DNA from: a virus
Reading direction: 5' to 3' (one strand)
Length of the DNA: 41,091 bases
IMG/VR virus record: IMGVR_UViG_3300035703_000179
Span: 1-41,091 of that record
Shown in pieces: positions 19,481-27,464 of the stretch. The notes beneath the pieces were generated by a model. That model ran no database searches. It saw only the letters and a program-made list of their open reading frames with translations, and was not told the DNA's origin. Each line of letters opens with the position of its first letter. Positions within the stretch are counted from its first letter, which is position 1. A program made the position numbers and the translations under genes.

Positions 19481-20368
19481 TTAGTAAGTGATTGTGCCTG
19501 AACCAGTAAATTGATAAATATGGTAACTACCAGAAGTTGAATAAGTTGGTGAACCTGTAGTTGATGCTGCTGCTTGAGTTGCACGAACAATAACTATACC
19601 GCTACCACCTGCTCCTCCAACTTTATCTCCACCAGAAGCACGAGAGCCTGCTCCACCTCCACCACCGCCTGTGTTAGCGGTTCCTGCAGACCCAGCAGCG
19701 TTTCCACCACCTGCACCACCACCTCCAGCGCCTCCAGCGCCGCCAGGAGTTCCAGCCCTGCCACCACCACCACCGCCTGCGTAGGTTACGGAAGAACCAG
19801 AGTAAGAAGATGCAGTACCAGCACCACCAACTCCTGCTGTACCTATAACACCATTAGTTCCAGCAGCGGAGGCTCCACCGCCGCCACCACCTGTATTTTG
19901 TCCAAAACCTTGGTCCCATTGTCCAGAACCACCATTATTGCCTTGTGATGGTGAAGTTGAAGGAGTATTACCAGCACCACCTGCGCTATCATTAAAAGCA
20001 CCACCACCACCGCCAGAACCGCCAGCATTGCCAGCACCTATGTATTCACCACCACCACCGCCAGTAGATGTAATAGTAGAAAATACAGAATTAGAACCAT
20101 TGGCTCCGCCACTTTGACCTGTACTAGTACCACCACCGCCAACTGTTACAGTGACTGGAGAACCAGCAGCAACTAAGAAAGATGTACCAGTTCTAAATCC
20201 ACCAGCACCACCACCACCGCTGCCTAAATAACTATCTGCTTGTGAACCACCTCCACCACCGCCGCCAGCAACTACTAGGTAGTCAACAAACACGGGAAGA
20301 TATGGAGAGTTTCCAGCCAGAATGCTTGAAGGAGAGACTACGCCAGTCTTAAGACTAGAGATTGACAT
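19481..20368 (-). CDS. Glycine-rich tail adhesin 2, 295 aa
   Basis: The protein has the same layout as adhesin 1: tag SSLKTGVVSPSSILAGNSPY (3-22), a beta strand VDYLVVAGGGGGG, long Gly runs and GSGIVIVRATQ, with an extra Ser/Thr-rich tail ending HIYQFTGSGTITY. Loops differ strongly from adhesin 1 while ends are conserved, as expected after duplication and selection on receptor contacts. The start overlaps the preceding stop as TAATG. Confidence 0.6.
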   Translation of the reverse strand: MSISSLKTGVVSPSSILAGNSPYLPVFVDYLVVAGGGGGGGSQADSYLGSGGGGAGGFRTGTSFLVAAGSPVTVTVGGGGTSTGQSGGANGSNSVFSTITSTGGGGGEYIGAGNAGGSGGGGGAFNDSAGGAGNTPSTSPSQGNNGGSGQWDQGFGQNTGGGGGGASAAGTNGVIGTAGVGGAGTASSYSGSSVTYAGGGGGGRAGTPGGAGGAGGGGAGGGNAAGSAGTANTGGGGGGAGSRASGGDKVGGAGGSGIVIVRATQAAASTTGSPTYSTSGSYHIYQFTGSGTITY

Positions 20369-20694
20369 TAGACCGAAGCCTCGTCTCCAAACGCCTGGAA
20401 AGCAACGTTTGCTGTAGAAGCGTAGACTGATAGTACATCTGTTGTTGCAAGGGTTAGACCTACTGTAATGATTGTTGAGTCAGATGCTCCGACTGTAATG
20501 TCATATCCGATGTAGTGCTTGTTCTCAATTGATGCACCTGCTGGACGTACTGCCAGTCTAAATGTTGCAGCAGTTGATGTTAGGTTAGCAACTGAGATAG
20601 ATGAGACTACCGCTTCCTTCGCAGAAGGAACAGTGTAGAGAGTTGTAAGTGTTGTTGCAGATGGGTTTACTTGCCCAAGTACTTTCTTTGCCAT
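20368..20694 (-). CDS. Small virion surface protein, 108 aa
   Basis: The sequence begins AKKVLGQVNPSATTLTTLYTVP and continues with alternating beta strands (VVSSISVANLTSTAATFRLAV, DSTIITVGLTL), a pattern often found in small phage proteins beside tail fibres. It could be a decoration or fibre-collar protein. No catalytic motif is seen. Confidence 0.55.
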   Translation of the reverse strand: MAKKVLGQVNPSATTLTTLYTVPSAKEAVVSSISVANLTSTAATFRLAVRPAGASIENKHYIGYDITVGASDSTIITVGLTLATTDVLSVYASTANVAFQAFGDEASV

Positions 20695-20710
20695 TGTTTA
20701 TATCCTTTGC

Positions 20711-22411
20711 TTAGGCACCCATCAGCATAAATACTGACGGTGTAGGGTCGGTTACGATTGATGCCCAACTTGCTGCTGAGCCGTTAGTTGTTAAATACTT
20801 TCCTGAGTTACCTGTCTGAGAAGGTAGAGCATCTACCACTCCCCAAGATGATACAGTTCCATTTGTAGTTAGATACTTACCTGACTGTCCCGACTGTGAT
20901 GGTACCACATAGACACTTGTTGTGTCAAGTTGCACCGTTACAGCGCCAGAGGTTCCTCCGCCTGTAAGACCAGTTCCAGCGGTTACTGCTGTAATGTCTC
21001 CAGGGTTTGCTGCAGTCCATTCAAGTCCTGTAGCAGTTGCTGAGTTTACGCTGAGAACGTATCCATTAGTTGCTGCAACTGTCAGTGGGCTAAAGGCATC
21101 TAGCCCTGTACCAACCAGTAGGTCTCCCTTAGCATCAAATGATGCAGCGACTGCTGCTGCTGCTGTGGCAGCACTTGCTGCTGCGCTTGTAGCAGATGTG
21201 GCAGCCGCTGTTGCTGATGCTGCTGCGCTAGTGGCTGATGTTGCTGCAGCCGTTGCTGAGTTAGCAGCAGAGGTTGCAGAAGTTGAAGCATTGGTTGCAA
21301 ATGTCTGAGCAGATGTTGCGCTAGTTGCAGCAGCGGTTGCGCTGGCTGCAGCCGATGTAGCAGATGTTGCAGCAGCGGTAGCACTGTTAGACGCACTCGT
21401 TGCTGATGTTGCTGCTGCACTTGCATAGCCTGCAATTGTTGCTACTGAGTTAGCAGCAGTCGTTGCACTTGCTGCAGCAGATGTGGCTGATGTAGCCGCT
21501 GCTGTGGCTGAGGCTGCTGCTGAGGTAGCACTAGTTGCTGCTGCTGTTGCTGAACTTGCTGAGGTAGTTGCAGATGCTGCTGATGCAATTGCTGATGTCT
21601 CTGCACTTCCAGCCGATGTAGCAGCAGATGCTGCGCTAGTGGCTGCAGATGCAGCACTTGTTGCTGCAGAAGTTGCAGAGCCTAAGATGCTATCTACGTA
21701 TGACTTTGGTGTAGCAGAAGAAGTTGACATACCAGCAGATGAAAGACCAGTAAGTGTTACACCAGTCATATCAATAGTCTTGTTAGTCAAAGTCTGGGCT
21801 GCGTTAGCAATTACTACTGTACCAGTTGTATTAGGTAGGGTAATTGTATTATCTTGAGTTGGGTCTGTTACTGTGAGCGTGGTCTCGTACGCATCTGCAG
21901 TAGCACCTTCAAAAACAATGCTTGCATCTACACCAGCACCAGAGATGCTAGGGTTAGTAATAGTAGGTGCTGTTAAAGTCTTGTTAGTAAGAGTCTGAGT
22001 CTTAAGTGTACCTACAACGTCGCCTTCGCCTGCTGCGATACCATGCATTGTGTGTGCGCCAGTACCATCGTTGTATCCACCAGTTGCTTCAATGTGAAGG
22101 TTGGCTTCTCTAAAGTCACGACCAATTGCCATATGGCGAACAGCAGCACCAGCGGAGTGAGCCTGTCCAGTACCAGCATTCTCAATGCCACGGGTAATAG
22201 TTAATACGTTAGTACTAACCGCCGTGACATCTACAATTTCTTCGAGCGCTGTATCTGGGTCAATGACAACAGTAAATGTTGTACCAGCAGGGACGGTTGC
22301 TCCACCAAGTAATGCTGAGCCAGATACTACTGTACAACTTGTTGCTGTATCTGTAATACCTGCTGCTAGCGTAGTTTGCTGTGAGCGAGAGGAGTATTTT
22401 CTTGTTGTCAT
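20711..22411 (-). CDS. Tail fibre with long Ala/Ser/Thr heptad repeat, 566 aa
   Basis: Residues 1-135 form a beta-rich head with a possible virion-binding role. Residues 138-220 include two LTNKT motifs and the strand-rich ITLPNTTGTVV block known from phage fibres. Residues 245-425 are a near-continuous S-A-T-x-A-A-x type repeat, likely a trimeric coiled shaft. The C-terminal part (430-566) contains a duplicated SGKYLTTNG-x5-W block typical of fibre tips. It heads the adhesin gene group and so probably anchors or carries the smaller adhesins. Confidence 0.75.
   Translation of the reverse strand: MTTRKYSSRSQQTTLAAGITDTATSCTVVSGSALLGGATVPAGTTFTVVIDPDTALEEIVDVTAVSTNVLTITRGIENAGTGQAHSAGAAVRHMAIGRDFREANLHIEATGGYNDGTGAHTMHGIAAGEGDVVGTLKTQTLTNKTLTAPTITNPSISGAGVDASIVFEGATADAYETTLTVTDPTQDNTITLPNTTGTVVIANAAQTLTNKTIDMTGVTLTGLSSAGMSTSSATPKSYVDSILGSATSAATSAASAATSAASAATSAGSAETSAIASAASATTSASSATAAATSATSAAASATAAATSATSAAASATTAANSVATIAGYASAAATSATSASNSATAAATSATSAAASATAAATSATSAQTFATNASTSATSAANSATAAATSATSAAASATAAATSATSAAASAATAAAAVAASFDAKGDLLVGTGLDAFSPLTVAATNGYVLSVNSATATGLEWTAANPGDITAVTAGTGLTGGGTSGAVTVQLDTTSVYVVPSQSGQSGKYLTTNGTVSSWGVVDALPSQTGNSGKYLTTNGSAASWASIVTDPTPSVFMLMGA
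21137..21679 (-). repeat. Repetitive coding DNA of the tail-fibre shaft
   Basis: About 180 codons of Ala, Ser and Thr give GCT/GCA-rich repeats with a 7-residue period and a 14-residue super-period (AATSATSAAASAT). Long open antisense frames here are by-products. Such DNA can gain or lose heptads by recombination, changing shaft length. Confidence 0.8.
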
Positions 22412-22419
22412 TTAGTTAC

Positions 22420-23337
22420 CTATCGGCTGTAGTGAACACGAATTGGATATTGGGCTTGCTGTCTATCTGTCTCTTCCTTAAGGCGCTGTTGATACAAAGC
22501 GTACAACTGCTTGGTAGCAGTACCGCTAGCACCGAACGGACGCTTGCTGTCTGTCTCGTCAGCCTGTGGGCTAACCTGAGCAGCACGTGCAGGGTCAAGA
22601 TATGTAAGAAGACGATATGATGCGCCAAGAATTACTACGTCCCGTGTGGAATTTGGCAGACCAGTTTGTGTTGAGTAGTCTTCTGTATTTGTTGTAAATG
22701 GTTCAGGGTCTGTTGCATAGACAACCTTGATTGTGCGACCAGGCTGTACATAGTCACCAATTGTTACTGTCTGTGCTCCAGCACCAAATGCTGTGGTAGA
22801 TGCTACTGAATCCCATGACCAGTGACGGATAGGAATCCATTCCTGTGAAGGTCCAATATCTTGCCACATCATTGTCATGATGTTGTGGATGTTTAAGTTG
22901 TTAAATGCATACGTTGTCTGTGCTGCATTAAAAGTAAATGTTGTTGTCTTGACCGCAAAGATAATAGCACCGAATGCTGAGATGGTATCATTGATTGCCT
23001 TCTTGATAACATAGCGTGGGAAGGTTGGTGTGATTGTAACCTTTGCTCCAGCAGTGTGGGTAGTCTTAGTTGTACCTAGGTAGCCACGACCCCAAGGTGG
23101 TACGGTTGCTGTGTTAGACACACGGTCAAATGAATCTAGCCAGATGAGTTCCTCATCAATCTCAATTGTACCCTTACCGATGTTATCGGTAGAAGCCAAC
23201 TGTAAGATTACTGGGTTAGCAATAGTAGATGCATCTGCAGTTACATTGTCAGTAATGTAAGTTGCTCTATCCTGCTGGTATGTATAACCTGCAAGGTTGA
23301 TAAGCACTTCATCAATCATGTCATTCAAATTAGGCAT
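22420..23337 (-). CDS. Probable head-tail adaptor protein, 305 aa
   Basis: The N terminus (NLNDMIDEVLINLAGYT, then strand pairs and IDEELIWLDSFD) and helix KKAINDTISAF resemble the tail-tube/adaptor proteins that sit below the portal in podoviruses. The middle is beta-rich; the end is a basic helix (LYQQRLKEETDRQQAQYP). Placement between the small capsid-side genes and the fibre supports a connector role. No enzyme motif. Confidence 0.5.
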   Translation of the reverse strand: MPNLNDMIDEVLINLAGYTYQQDRATYITDNVTADASTIANPVILQLASTDNIGKGTIEIDEELIWLDSFDRVSNTATVPPWGRGYLGTTKTTHTAGAKVTITPTFPRYVIKKAINDTISAFGAIIFAVKTTTFTFNAAQTTYAFNNLNIHNIMTMMWQDIGPSQEWIPIRHWSWDSVASTTAFGAGAQTVTIGDYVQPGRTIKVVYATDPEPFTTNTEDYSTQTGLPNSTRDVVILGASYRLLTYLDPARAAQVSPQADETDSKRPFGASGTATKQLYALYQQRLKEETDRQQAQYPIRVHYSR

Positions 23338-23602
23338 TAATAGTCCTTAACGCTGCAAGAGCAGATAGTCCAGTAGTAGATGCTAATTCATTGCAGATAG
23401 CATTGAGATTCTTAAAGTTATTAGGTTGACGATTTGCATCAGCCTTATAGTTAAGGGCTGCAATTAGTCCCTTACCTGTTGTTCCAGCCCAGGCATTGGC
23501 AGCACCCTGCGATTCTTTGAACGCAGTCATTAGTGGATAATCTCCACCATTTGCTAAACGATTAAGTTCAGCGCACATTGATAAACCAGGAATGCTTGCC
23601 AT
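23330..23602 (-). CDS. Small conserved-looking virion protein, 90 aa
   Basis: A compact helical protein (LSMCAELNRLANGGDYPLMTAF, then GLIAALNYKADANRQPNNFKNLNAICNELAS) with one Cys pair at a distance. It overlaps the adaptor gene by 8 nt. The helical, soluble nature and location suggest a head completion or connector accessory, but no family is recognised. Confidence 0.5.
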   Translation of the reverse strand: MASIPGLSMCAELNRLANGGDYPLMTAFKESQGAANAWAGTTGKGLIAALNYKADANRQPNNFKNLNAICNELASTTGLSALAALRTINA

Positions 23603-23622
23603 GCTTGGACCTCTTTCTTAAA

Positions 23623-24390
23623 TTACTTGCTCTTTTTGTTTGATGCGTTTGCGCGTGCTGCATCTGCTGTGCGTGCCTTAATTGTTGCACGTGCTGATGC
23701 TTGTCCAGCCTTTGATGCGTACTCTGATGGAGTACCCTTGCCTGACTTAGCCTGCTGCAATGTGGTCTTACCGAATGAACCCTTTGGTCCAACTGTAACC
23801 TTTGCTGCTGCTGCCTTTGGTCCTTGTGAAGCCTTGAACTTTGCAAGCATTGATGGTGACATCTTTGGTGTTGAGCCAGCAAGAGCGCGACCAACTGCTG
23901 ACTTTGCAAGTCCTGGTGCCAACTTAGCGGCAGCACCTGTAGCCTTACCCTTTGACGCTGCTAGCACACCAAGTGCTGCTGCTGTTCCAAGAGTTCCCTT
24001 AATTACATTTGCCTTAGTGTTGCTCTTTGCCATTGGCTTAGCCTTTGTAGATACGGCCTTGATAGCAGCCTTAGTTGCAGGCTTAGCACCAGATGCACTT
24101 CTACGAGCAGCATCTGCTGATGTTGACTTTGCTGGTAGATACTTGTCTACACGGCTACCGTACATACGGCGAGCGCCTTCAATAAATTCTTTACTTGCTG
24201 GGACGTTGCGTCCTCCAGGTTGGCCAATACTCTTTAGTGCTTCAAGAGTCTTTGACATACCCATGCTCTTAATGTTATCAATTGTCTTCTGTGATACTTT
24301 AGTACCAGGAGTTACAACTGTCTTTCGTGGAGCAGGCTTCTTTGCTTTTGCAACATTAGATGCGCTGCCTCTGTATTCTGGATTAACCAT
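23623..24390 (-). CDS. Lys/Ala-rich basic protein, 255 aa
   Basis: The protein is very basic and rich in Lys, Ala, Ser and Thr, like histone H1-type or core DNA-binding proteins. A moderately ordered segment (about 35-90: KVSQKTIDNIKSMGMSKTLEAL, then RRMYGSRVDKYL) may be the folded part. I choose the ATG at 24390 (TAATG overlap, AAGGTGA 8 nt upstream). It is the largest of six consecutive basic proteins; they may neutralise packaged DNA or travel with it into the cell. Confidence 0.55.
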   Translation of the reverse strand: MVNPEYRGSASNVAKAKKPAPRKTVVTPGTKVSQKTIDNIKSMGMSKTLEALKSIGQPGGRNVPASKEFIEGARRMYGSRVDKYLPAKSTSADAARRSASGAKPATKAAIKAVSTKAKPMAKSNTKANVIKGTLGTAAALGVLAASKGKATGAAAKLAPGLAKSAVGRALAGSTPKMSPSMLAKFKASQGPKAAAAKVTVGPKGSFGKTTLQQAKSGKGTPSEYASKAGQASARATIKARTADAARANASNKKSK

Positions 24391-24668
24391 TACCATTTCA
24401 CCTTATCTGCCCAATATGCGGCACTCATTTTACCTTTAGATATATTGCTTGCGTGTCTTGCTTTGAAAGACTTTCTTCGTGCTGCATAGGATGCAGATTC
24501 TCCTTTTTTCTTAGGTGAGCCAGAAACGCCTTGTTGCCCAAAACGTATGGTCTTTACCTGGCTACCTACCTTAGCCACAACAACGTGTGACTTAGTAGGG
24601 TGGCTTGGTGTACGCTTTGGCTTGTTATAGCCTGCGACACCAGCCCGTTTCAATCTTGAGTCTTTCAT
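24390..24668 (-). CDS. Basic virion-type protein with RRKSFKARHA motif, 92 aa
   Basis: KTIRFGQQGVSGSP, then RRKSFKARHASNISKGKMSAAYWADKVKW, forms a distinctive conserved-looking block that I associate with small proteins of other phages of aquatic bacteria, though no function is known. His/Arg/Lys spacing would suit nucleic-acid binding. ATGA overlap upstream and TAATG downstream. Confidence 0.55.
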   Translation of the reverse strand: MKDSRLKRAGVAGYNKPKRTPSHPTKSHVVVAKVGSQVKTIRFGQQGVSGSPKKKGESASYAARRKSFKARHASNISKGKMSAAYWADKVKW

Positions 24669-24820
24669 TTCTTTTTCCTTGCTGCTGCATTGTCCACTAG
24701 ATTTGGATAAGTTCTACCTGCTGCCTTAGCACGTGCCTTAGCCCTAGCCTTCTGTGCTGGCGTTAAGGGTGTTGACTTCTTTTTAGGATTTGGCTTATCC
24801 CAAAACGCTTTCTTCTTCAT
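24665..24820 (-). CDS. Small basic protein, 51 aa
   Basis: The translation is MKKKAFWDKPNPKKKSTPLT, then a KARAKARAKAAG helix and RKKK end, with about 19 basic residues. It overlaps both neighbours by 4 nt, which supports translation although the frame is short. Probably part of the basic virion-protein set. Confidence 0.55.
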   Translation of the reverse strand: MKKKAFWDKPNPKKKSTPLTPAQKARAKARAKAAGRTYPNLVDNAAARKKK

Positions 24821-25005
24821 TTCTTCTTTGCCTTCTTAACCACACCTGAAATCTTCTTTAGGCGAGGGTTCTTCTTTAGTGCTGCAGGCGAAGCCTTGCG
24901 AGCACCTGCTGCTAGGATTGCTCCTGCGCGTTCCATAGGAATACCTTGCTTTGCAGCAATCTCCTTTTGAACAGCCTTAAATCCGCGATGTGCTTTCTTC
25001 TTCAT
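24817..25005 (-). CDS. Small basic protein, 62 aa
   Basis: It starts MKKKAHRGFKAVQKEIAAKQ, like the start of the next gene, and ends in KKISGVVKKAKKK. The middle (GIPMERAGAILAAGARKAS) looks like a small helical hairpin similar to phage proteins called KxxK-type structural factors. ATGA overlaps on both sides. Confidence 0.55.
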   Translation of the reverse strand: MKKKAHRGFKAVQKEIAAKQGIPMERAGAILAAGARKASPAALKKNPRLKKISGVVKKAKKK

Positions 25006-25256
25006 CCCTTGTACACATCCTTGCCATACTTGTTCTGTAGAATCTTTAGCATTGCTTTATCTTGCGCTGTCATCTTTGGCTTTAACTTGTTGAGGTCAAA
25101 TGTCTTTGCTACTGAACCCTTGGCTACTGCCTTTTTTGTTGATGTAGAATTAAAACCAAAATCTTTAGCAACTTTAGTTGCAGTTGCATCTGCTGTTGCT
25201 TTTGCCTTTTTGGTAGTAGTGTATTGTGCTCTAGGCTTTTGTGCTCCTGCTGCCAT
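25002..25256 (-). CDS. Small basic protein, 84 aa
   Basis: Lys/Ala/Thr-rich N-terminal half (probably disordered) and a short ordered C-terminal helix, MTAQDKAMLKILQNKYGKDVYKG. A member of the basic set; it overlaps the next gene by ATGA. Confidence 0.55.
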   Translation of the reverse strand: MAAGAQKPRAQYTTTKKAKATADATATKVAKDFGFNSTSTKKAVAKGSVAKTFDLNKLKPKMTAQDKAMLKILQNKYGKDVYKG

Positions 25257-25258
25257 GA

Positions 25259-25453
25259 TTACATACCACGCTTTCTTACCATTGAACGCTTTGCTACTGC
25301 CTTCTTAGCAGTCTTCTTGACTGCCTTCTTTGAACCGTATTCAACCATACGTTCCATCTTTCCTTCTGTCTTTTCGTGCTTTTTTGCAGCCTTCTTAGCA
25401 GCCTTGATTCCTGCTGCTGTGTAAGGAAACTTCTTACCCTCTACCATTGGCAT
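25259..25453 (-). CDS. Small basic protein with KKFPYTAAGI motif, 64 aa
   Basis: GKKFPYTAAGIKAAKKAAKKHEK is a motif I associate with short virion proteins of other aquatic-bacterium phages, followed by a second Lys-rich helix and RKRGM end. The first gene (in transcription order) of the basic set; its ATG adjoins the zinc-protein stop. Confidence 0.55.
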   Translation of the reverse strand: MPMVEGKKFPYTAAGIKAAKKAAKKHEKTEGKMERMVEYGSKKAVKKTAKKAVAKRSMVRKRGM

Positions 25454-25890
25454 TATATTGCTCCCACTTCTTTGAGTACTTCAACCGATTTTTTATTAAT
25501 GTCTTGCGCCTTGGGCATCGTGTTAGCATCGTAAGGCTTGTTAAGAGCCTCACTAGCAGCGTATGCTTGCTGGATGTGTTTATGTGTTGTTCCTGCTGGT
25601 TGGATACCTTGCGCTCTTGCATCTTTATAGGCATTCAACTCACCTACCCACTTCTTATCAGCGATAGGTCGTTTTGCATCTCCTGCATTAAGTTGTAGAT
25701 TTTTAGCCTTACAGCCAAAGCAATCAGGTCCACACTTGGTGTGGTCGATAAACACATCACTAGTTGGAAACGGTTCCTCTGATGTGGCATCACATTGAGT
25801 ACATCCATACAAAGCAGAGAATGGAACCATGTCCCCCTCCTCTAGTCTATAGCCCCACTTAAGCACTTTACTAATATGTTCGTGTTCCAT
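25453..25890 (-). CDS. Zinc-binding hypothetical protein, 145 aa
   Basis: C30-x2-C33 (CTQC) and H50, C53, C57, C60 (HTKCGPDCFGC) give one or two zinc sites. The second half is a helical domain (RPIADKKWVGELNAYKDARAQGIQPAGTT). The placement just before the basic proteins suggests it is also a virion or assembly protein. The family is unknown to me beyond similar-looking phage proteins. Confidence 0.55.
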   Translation of the reverse strand: MEHEHISKVLKWGYRLEEGDMVPFSALYGCTQCDATSEEPFPTSDVFIDHTKCGPDCFGCKAKNLQLNAGDAKRPIADKKWVGELNAYKDARAQGIQPAGTTHKHIQQAYAASEALNKPYDANTMPKAQDINKKSVEVLKEVGAI

Positions 25891-25895
25891 TGTCC

Positions 25896-26165
25896 CTACA
25901 CTTCTGTGAAGTTTGCTTCTGTTATCCCAATATCTGCTGCAATTAAAGCAGCCTTAGTATCATCGTTTACTTCATAGTTTCTTCCACCACGATAGACTTC
26001 TTCGTAGGTTGGAATGTCAGAGTCTACTAAGTAGCGTGCAAGATAGTAGACACCTTCATCTTTTACAACTGATACGCCAACGTCCATCTTGTAAAAGTAG
26101 AATAGGCGTGCTCCGCCTATAGGACCTTCTTGTACTGTTGGTGTTTTGAATAGCCAAGTAGCCAT
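25896..26165 (-). CDS. Small hypothetical virion protein, 89 aa
   Basis: A mixed alpha/beta protein with an aromatic-rich middle (RLFYFYKMDVGVSVV, then YYLARYLVDSD). It lies directly downstream of the capsid gene and could be a head-completion or decoration protein. No motif identifies it. Confidence 0.5.
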   Translation of the reverse strand: MATWLFKTPTVQEGPIGGARLFYFYKMDVGVSVVKDEGVYYLARYLVDSDIPTYEEVYRGGRNYEVNDDTKAALIAADIGITEANFTEV

Positions 26166-26193
26166 TAGTCCTCCTTAGTGAACTTACTGATGA

Positions 26194-26211
26194 GCAGAGG
26201 TTTCCCTCTGC
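26194..26211 (-). terminator. GAAA-loop hairpin after the capsid gene
   Basis: On the transcribed strand, GCAGAGG-GAAA-CCTCTGC forms a 7-bp stem with a stable tetraloop in the 64-nt gap after the capsid gene. There is no T run, so it is more likely a partial terminator or a messenger-stabilising end than a full stop. Confidence 0.5.
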
Positions 26212-26229
26212 CCACCCGTCAATTAACTA

Positions 26230-27429
26230 CTAGAGAGCAGCGATTGATGAGCCTGTTTCAATACGATACAGTGCTTCTTCACGGTAGCGTGCAAAGCCGA
26301 GTACGCCGTACCAACCCATTGGGCGGAAACGCATCAACTTGTCAACGACTGGTCCGATAACTGTGTGTGGCTCTTCTGCAACAGCCTGAGCCATTGCTTG
26401 CTTTCCACATACGATTGTAGAGAATACGCGAGTTACTGGTGTAACTGTAACAACTGTTGTTGCTGTAACTGCTGCTGTGTTAGCAACGTCTACAGTGATT
26501 GTTGTTGTTGAGCCTGATGTTGAAAGAGCAGTAATCTTAGCACCTGATGCGATACCAGTTCCTGCAATCTTGTCGCCAACCTCAGCGCGTGATGCGATAA
26601 CAGATGTTGAAGCAACGCCGAATGTGAATCCTGCTGATGTTCCTGCAACTGTTACTGCTGTTGTAGTCAACGCTGTCTGGTCTGCACCTGACTTTGTTGA
26701 GTACAAGCGTGGTGACTCTACGAAGAATGCTCCTTCGTACTGTCCAATTTCGCCAGCCCAGATGTTATCTGGTGCTGAGTAATTGTGTGGGTCGCGCCAT
26801 CCTGCTGCGCCTGTCTCTGCACGAAGGTCGTGTGAAACTTCTGGGTGGATACCAGTCCAGTATAGTGAACCCTTGCGGTATGCAGCCTTGTTTGAACGCA
26901 ACTTAGCAACTGCCTTACGGATGTCTGCTGAGTCTAGTGTAGCAGCGGCAGTAATTGTCGCTGTTGATGTAGCGGTTGAACCGCCGTAGATTACGTTGCT
27001 TCCACCGTTAAGTGTGGTCATTGCAACCTTATCGATTGAGTCTGCAAGGTTGAAAGCGATTACGTTAGCAATTGCTGGGTCAACGTCTGCAAGTGAGAAT
27101 AGTTCCAAAGCACGTGTTACAAGAACAGAGTTACCGTACTCGTTAAGAGTAATTGTAACTGTGTTAGGTGTTGACAATGCTACTGCATCTGGGTCAACTG
27201 TCTCTGTAAGTGTGTCTGTTACTGCGTTTAGGTCAACGTACTTCTGTAGAACTACTGTTGAACCTGGGATTGATTGCTGTGCTGGAGTCTTGTCTGCGAC
27301 TGAACGAATTAGTGGTTCGGCGCGGAGAGCGAATTCTAGAAGACGGTCGTATGCCTTCTGTACAAGACCTGCACCACCAACGGTACCTCCGAGAGAGGTA
27401 CTTCCTGTGGATGTATAGGCGTTAGCCAT
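26230..27429 (-). CDS. Major capsid protein, N4-gp56 type
   Basis: The N terminus (TVGGAGLVQKAYDRLLEFALRAEPLIRSVADK) with GSTVVLQKYVDL and the core (LNEYGNSVLVTRALELFSL, LYWTGIHPEVSHDLR) match the N4-gp56 branch of the HK97 fold. Residues 245-332 form a Thr/Val/Ala-rich beta insertion (KIAGTGIASGAKITALS) that likely protrudes from the shell surface. The gene has a perfect GGAGGTGA ribosome site 6 nt before the ATG, as expected for the most abundant protein. It follows a scaffold-like gene. Confidence 0.85.
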   Translation of the reverse strand: MANAYTSTGSTSLGGTVGGAGLVQKAYDRLLEFALRAEPLIRSVADKTPAQQSIPGSTVVLQKYVDLNAVTDTLTETVDPDAVALSTPNTVTITLNEYGNSVLVTRALELFSLADVDPAIANVIAFNLADSIDKVAMTTLNGGSNVIYGGSTATSTATITAAATLDSADIRKAVAKLRSNKAAYRKGSLYWTGIHPEVSHDLRAETGAAGWRDPHNYSAPDNIWAGEIGQYEGAFFVESPRLYSTKSGADQTALTTTAVTVAGTSAGFTFGVASTSVIASRAEVGDKIAGTGIASGAKITALSTSGSTTTITVDVANTAAVTATTVVTVTPVTRVFSTIVCGKQAMAQAVAEEPHTVIGPVVDKLMRFRPMGWYGVLGFARYREEALYRIETGSSIAAL

Positions 27430-27435
27430 ATGCGG

Positions 27436-27443
27436 TCACCTCC
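27436..27443 (-). promoter_or_regulatory. Perfect Shine-Dalgarno of the capsid gene
   Basis: GGAGGTGA on the minus strand, 6 nt before the ATG, is the longest ribosome-site match noticed in the window and fits high capsid output. It overlaps a 5-bp inverted repeat (GTCAC/GTGAC). Confidence 0.7.
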
Positions 27444-27464
27444 AAGTGACTATGAACGGATAAA

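Noticed and set aside
19574-19948. Rightward Cys/Ser/Thr-rich frame opposite glycine-rich adhesin 2
   Set aside because: It is the antisense reading of Gly-rich codons, has no ribosome site and runs against the operon.
20922-21857. Rightward Ala/Val-rich frames opposite the tail-fibre shaft
   Set aside because: Periodic GCT/GCA repeats stay open in several frames; these are by-products of the repeat.
23627-24439. Long rightward frame (270 codons) opposite the basic protein
   Set aside because: Antisense of Lys/Ala codons; odd hydrophobic composition, no ribosome site, opposite to a coherent operon.
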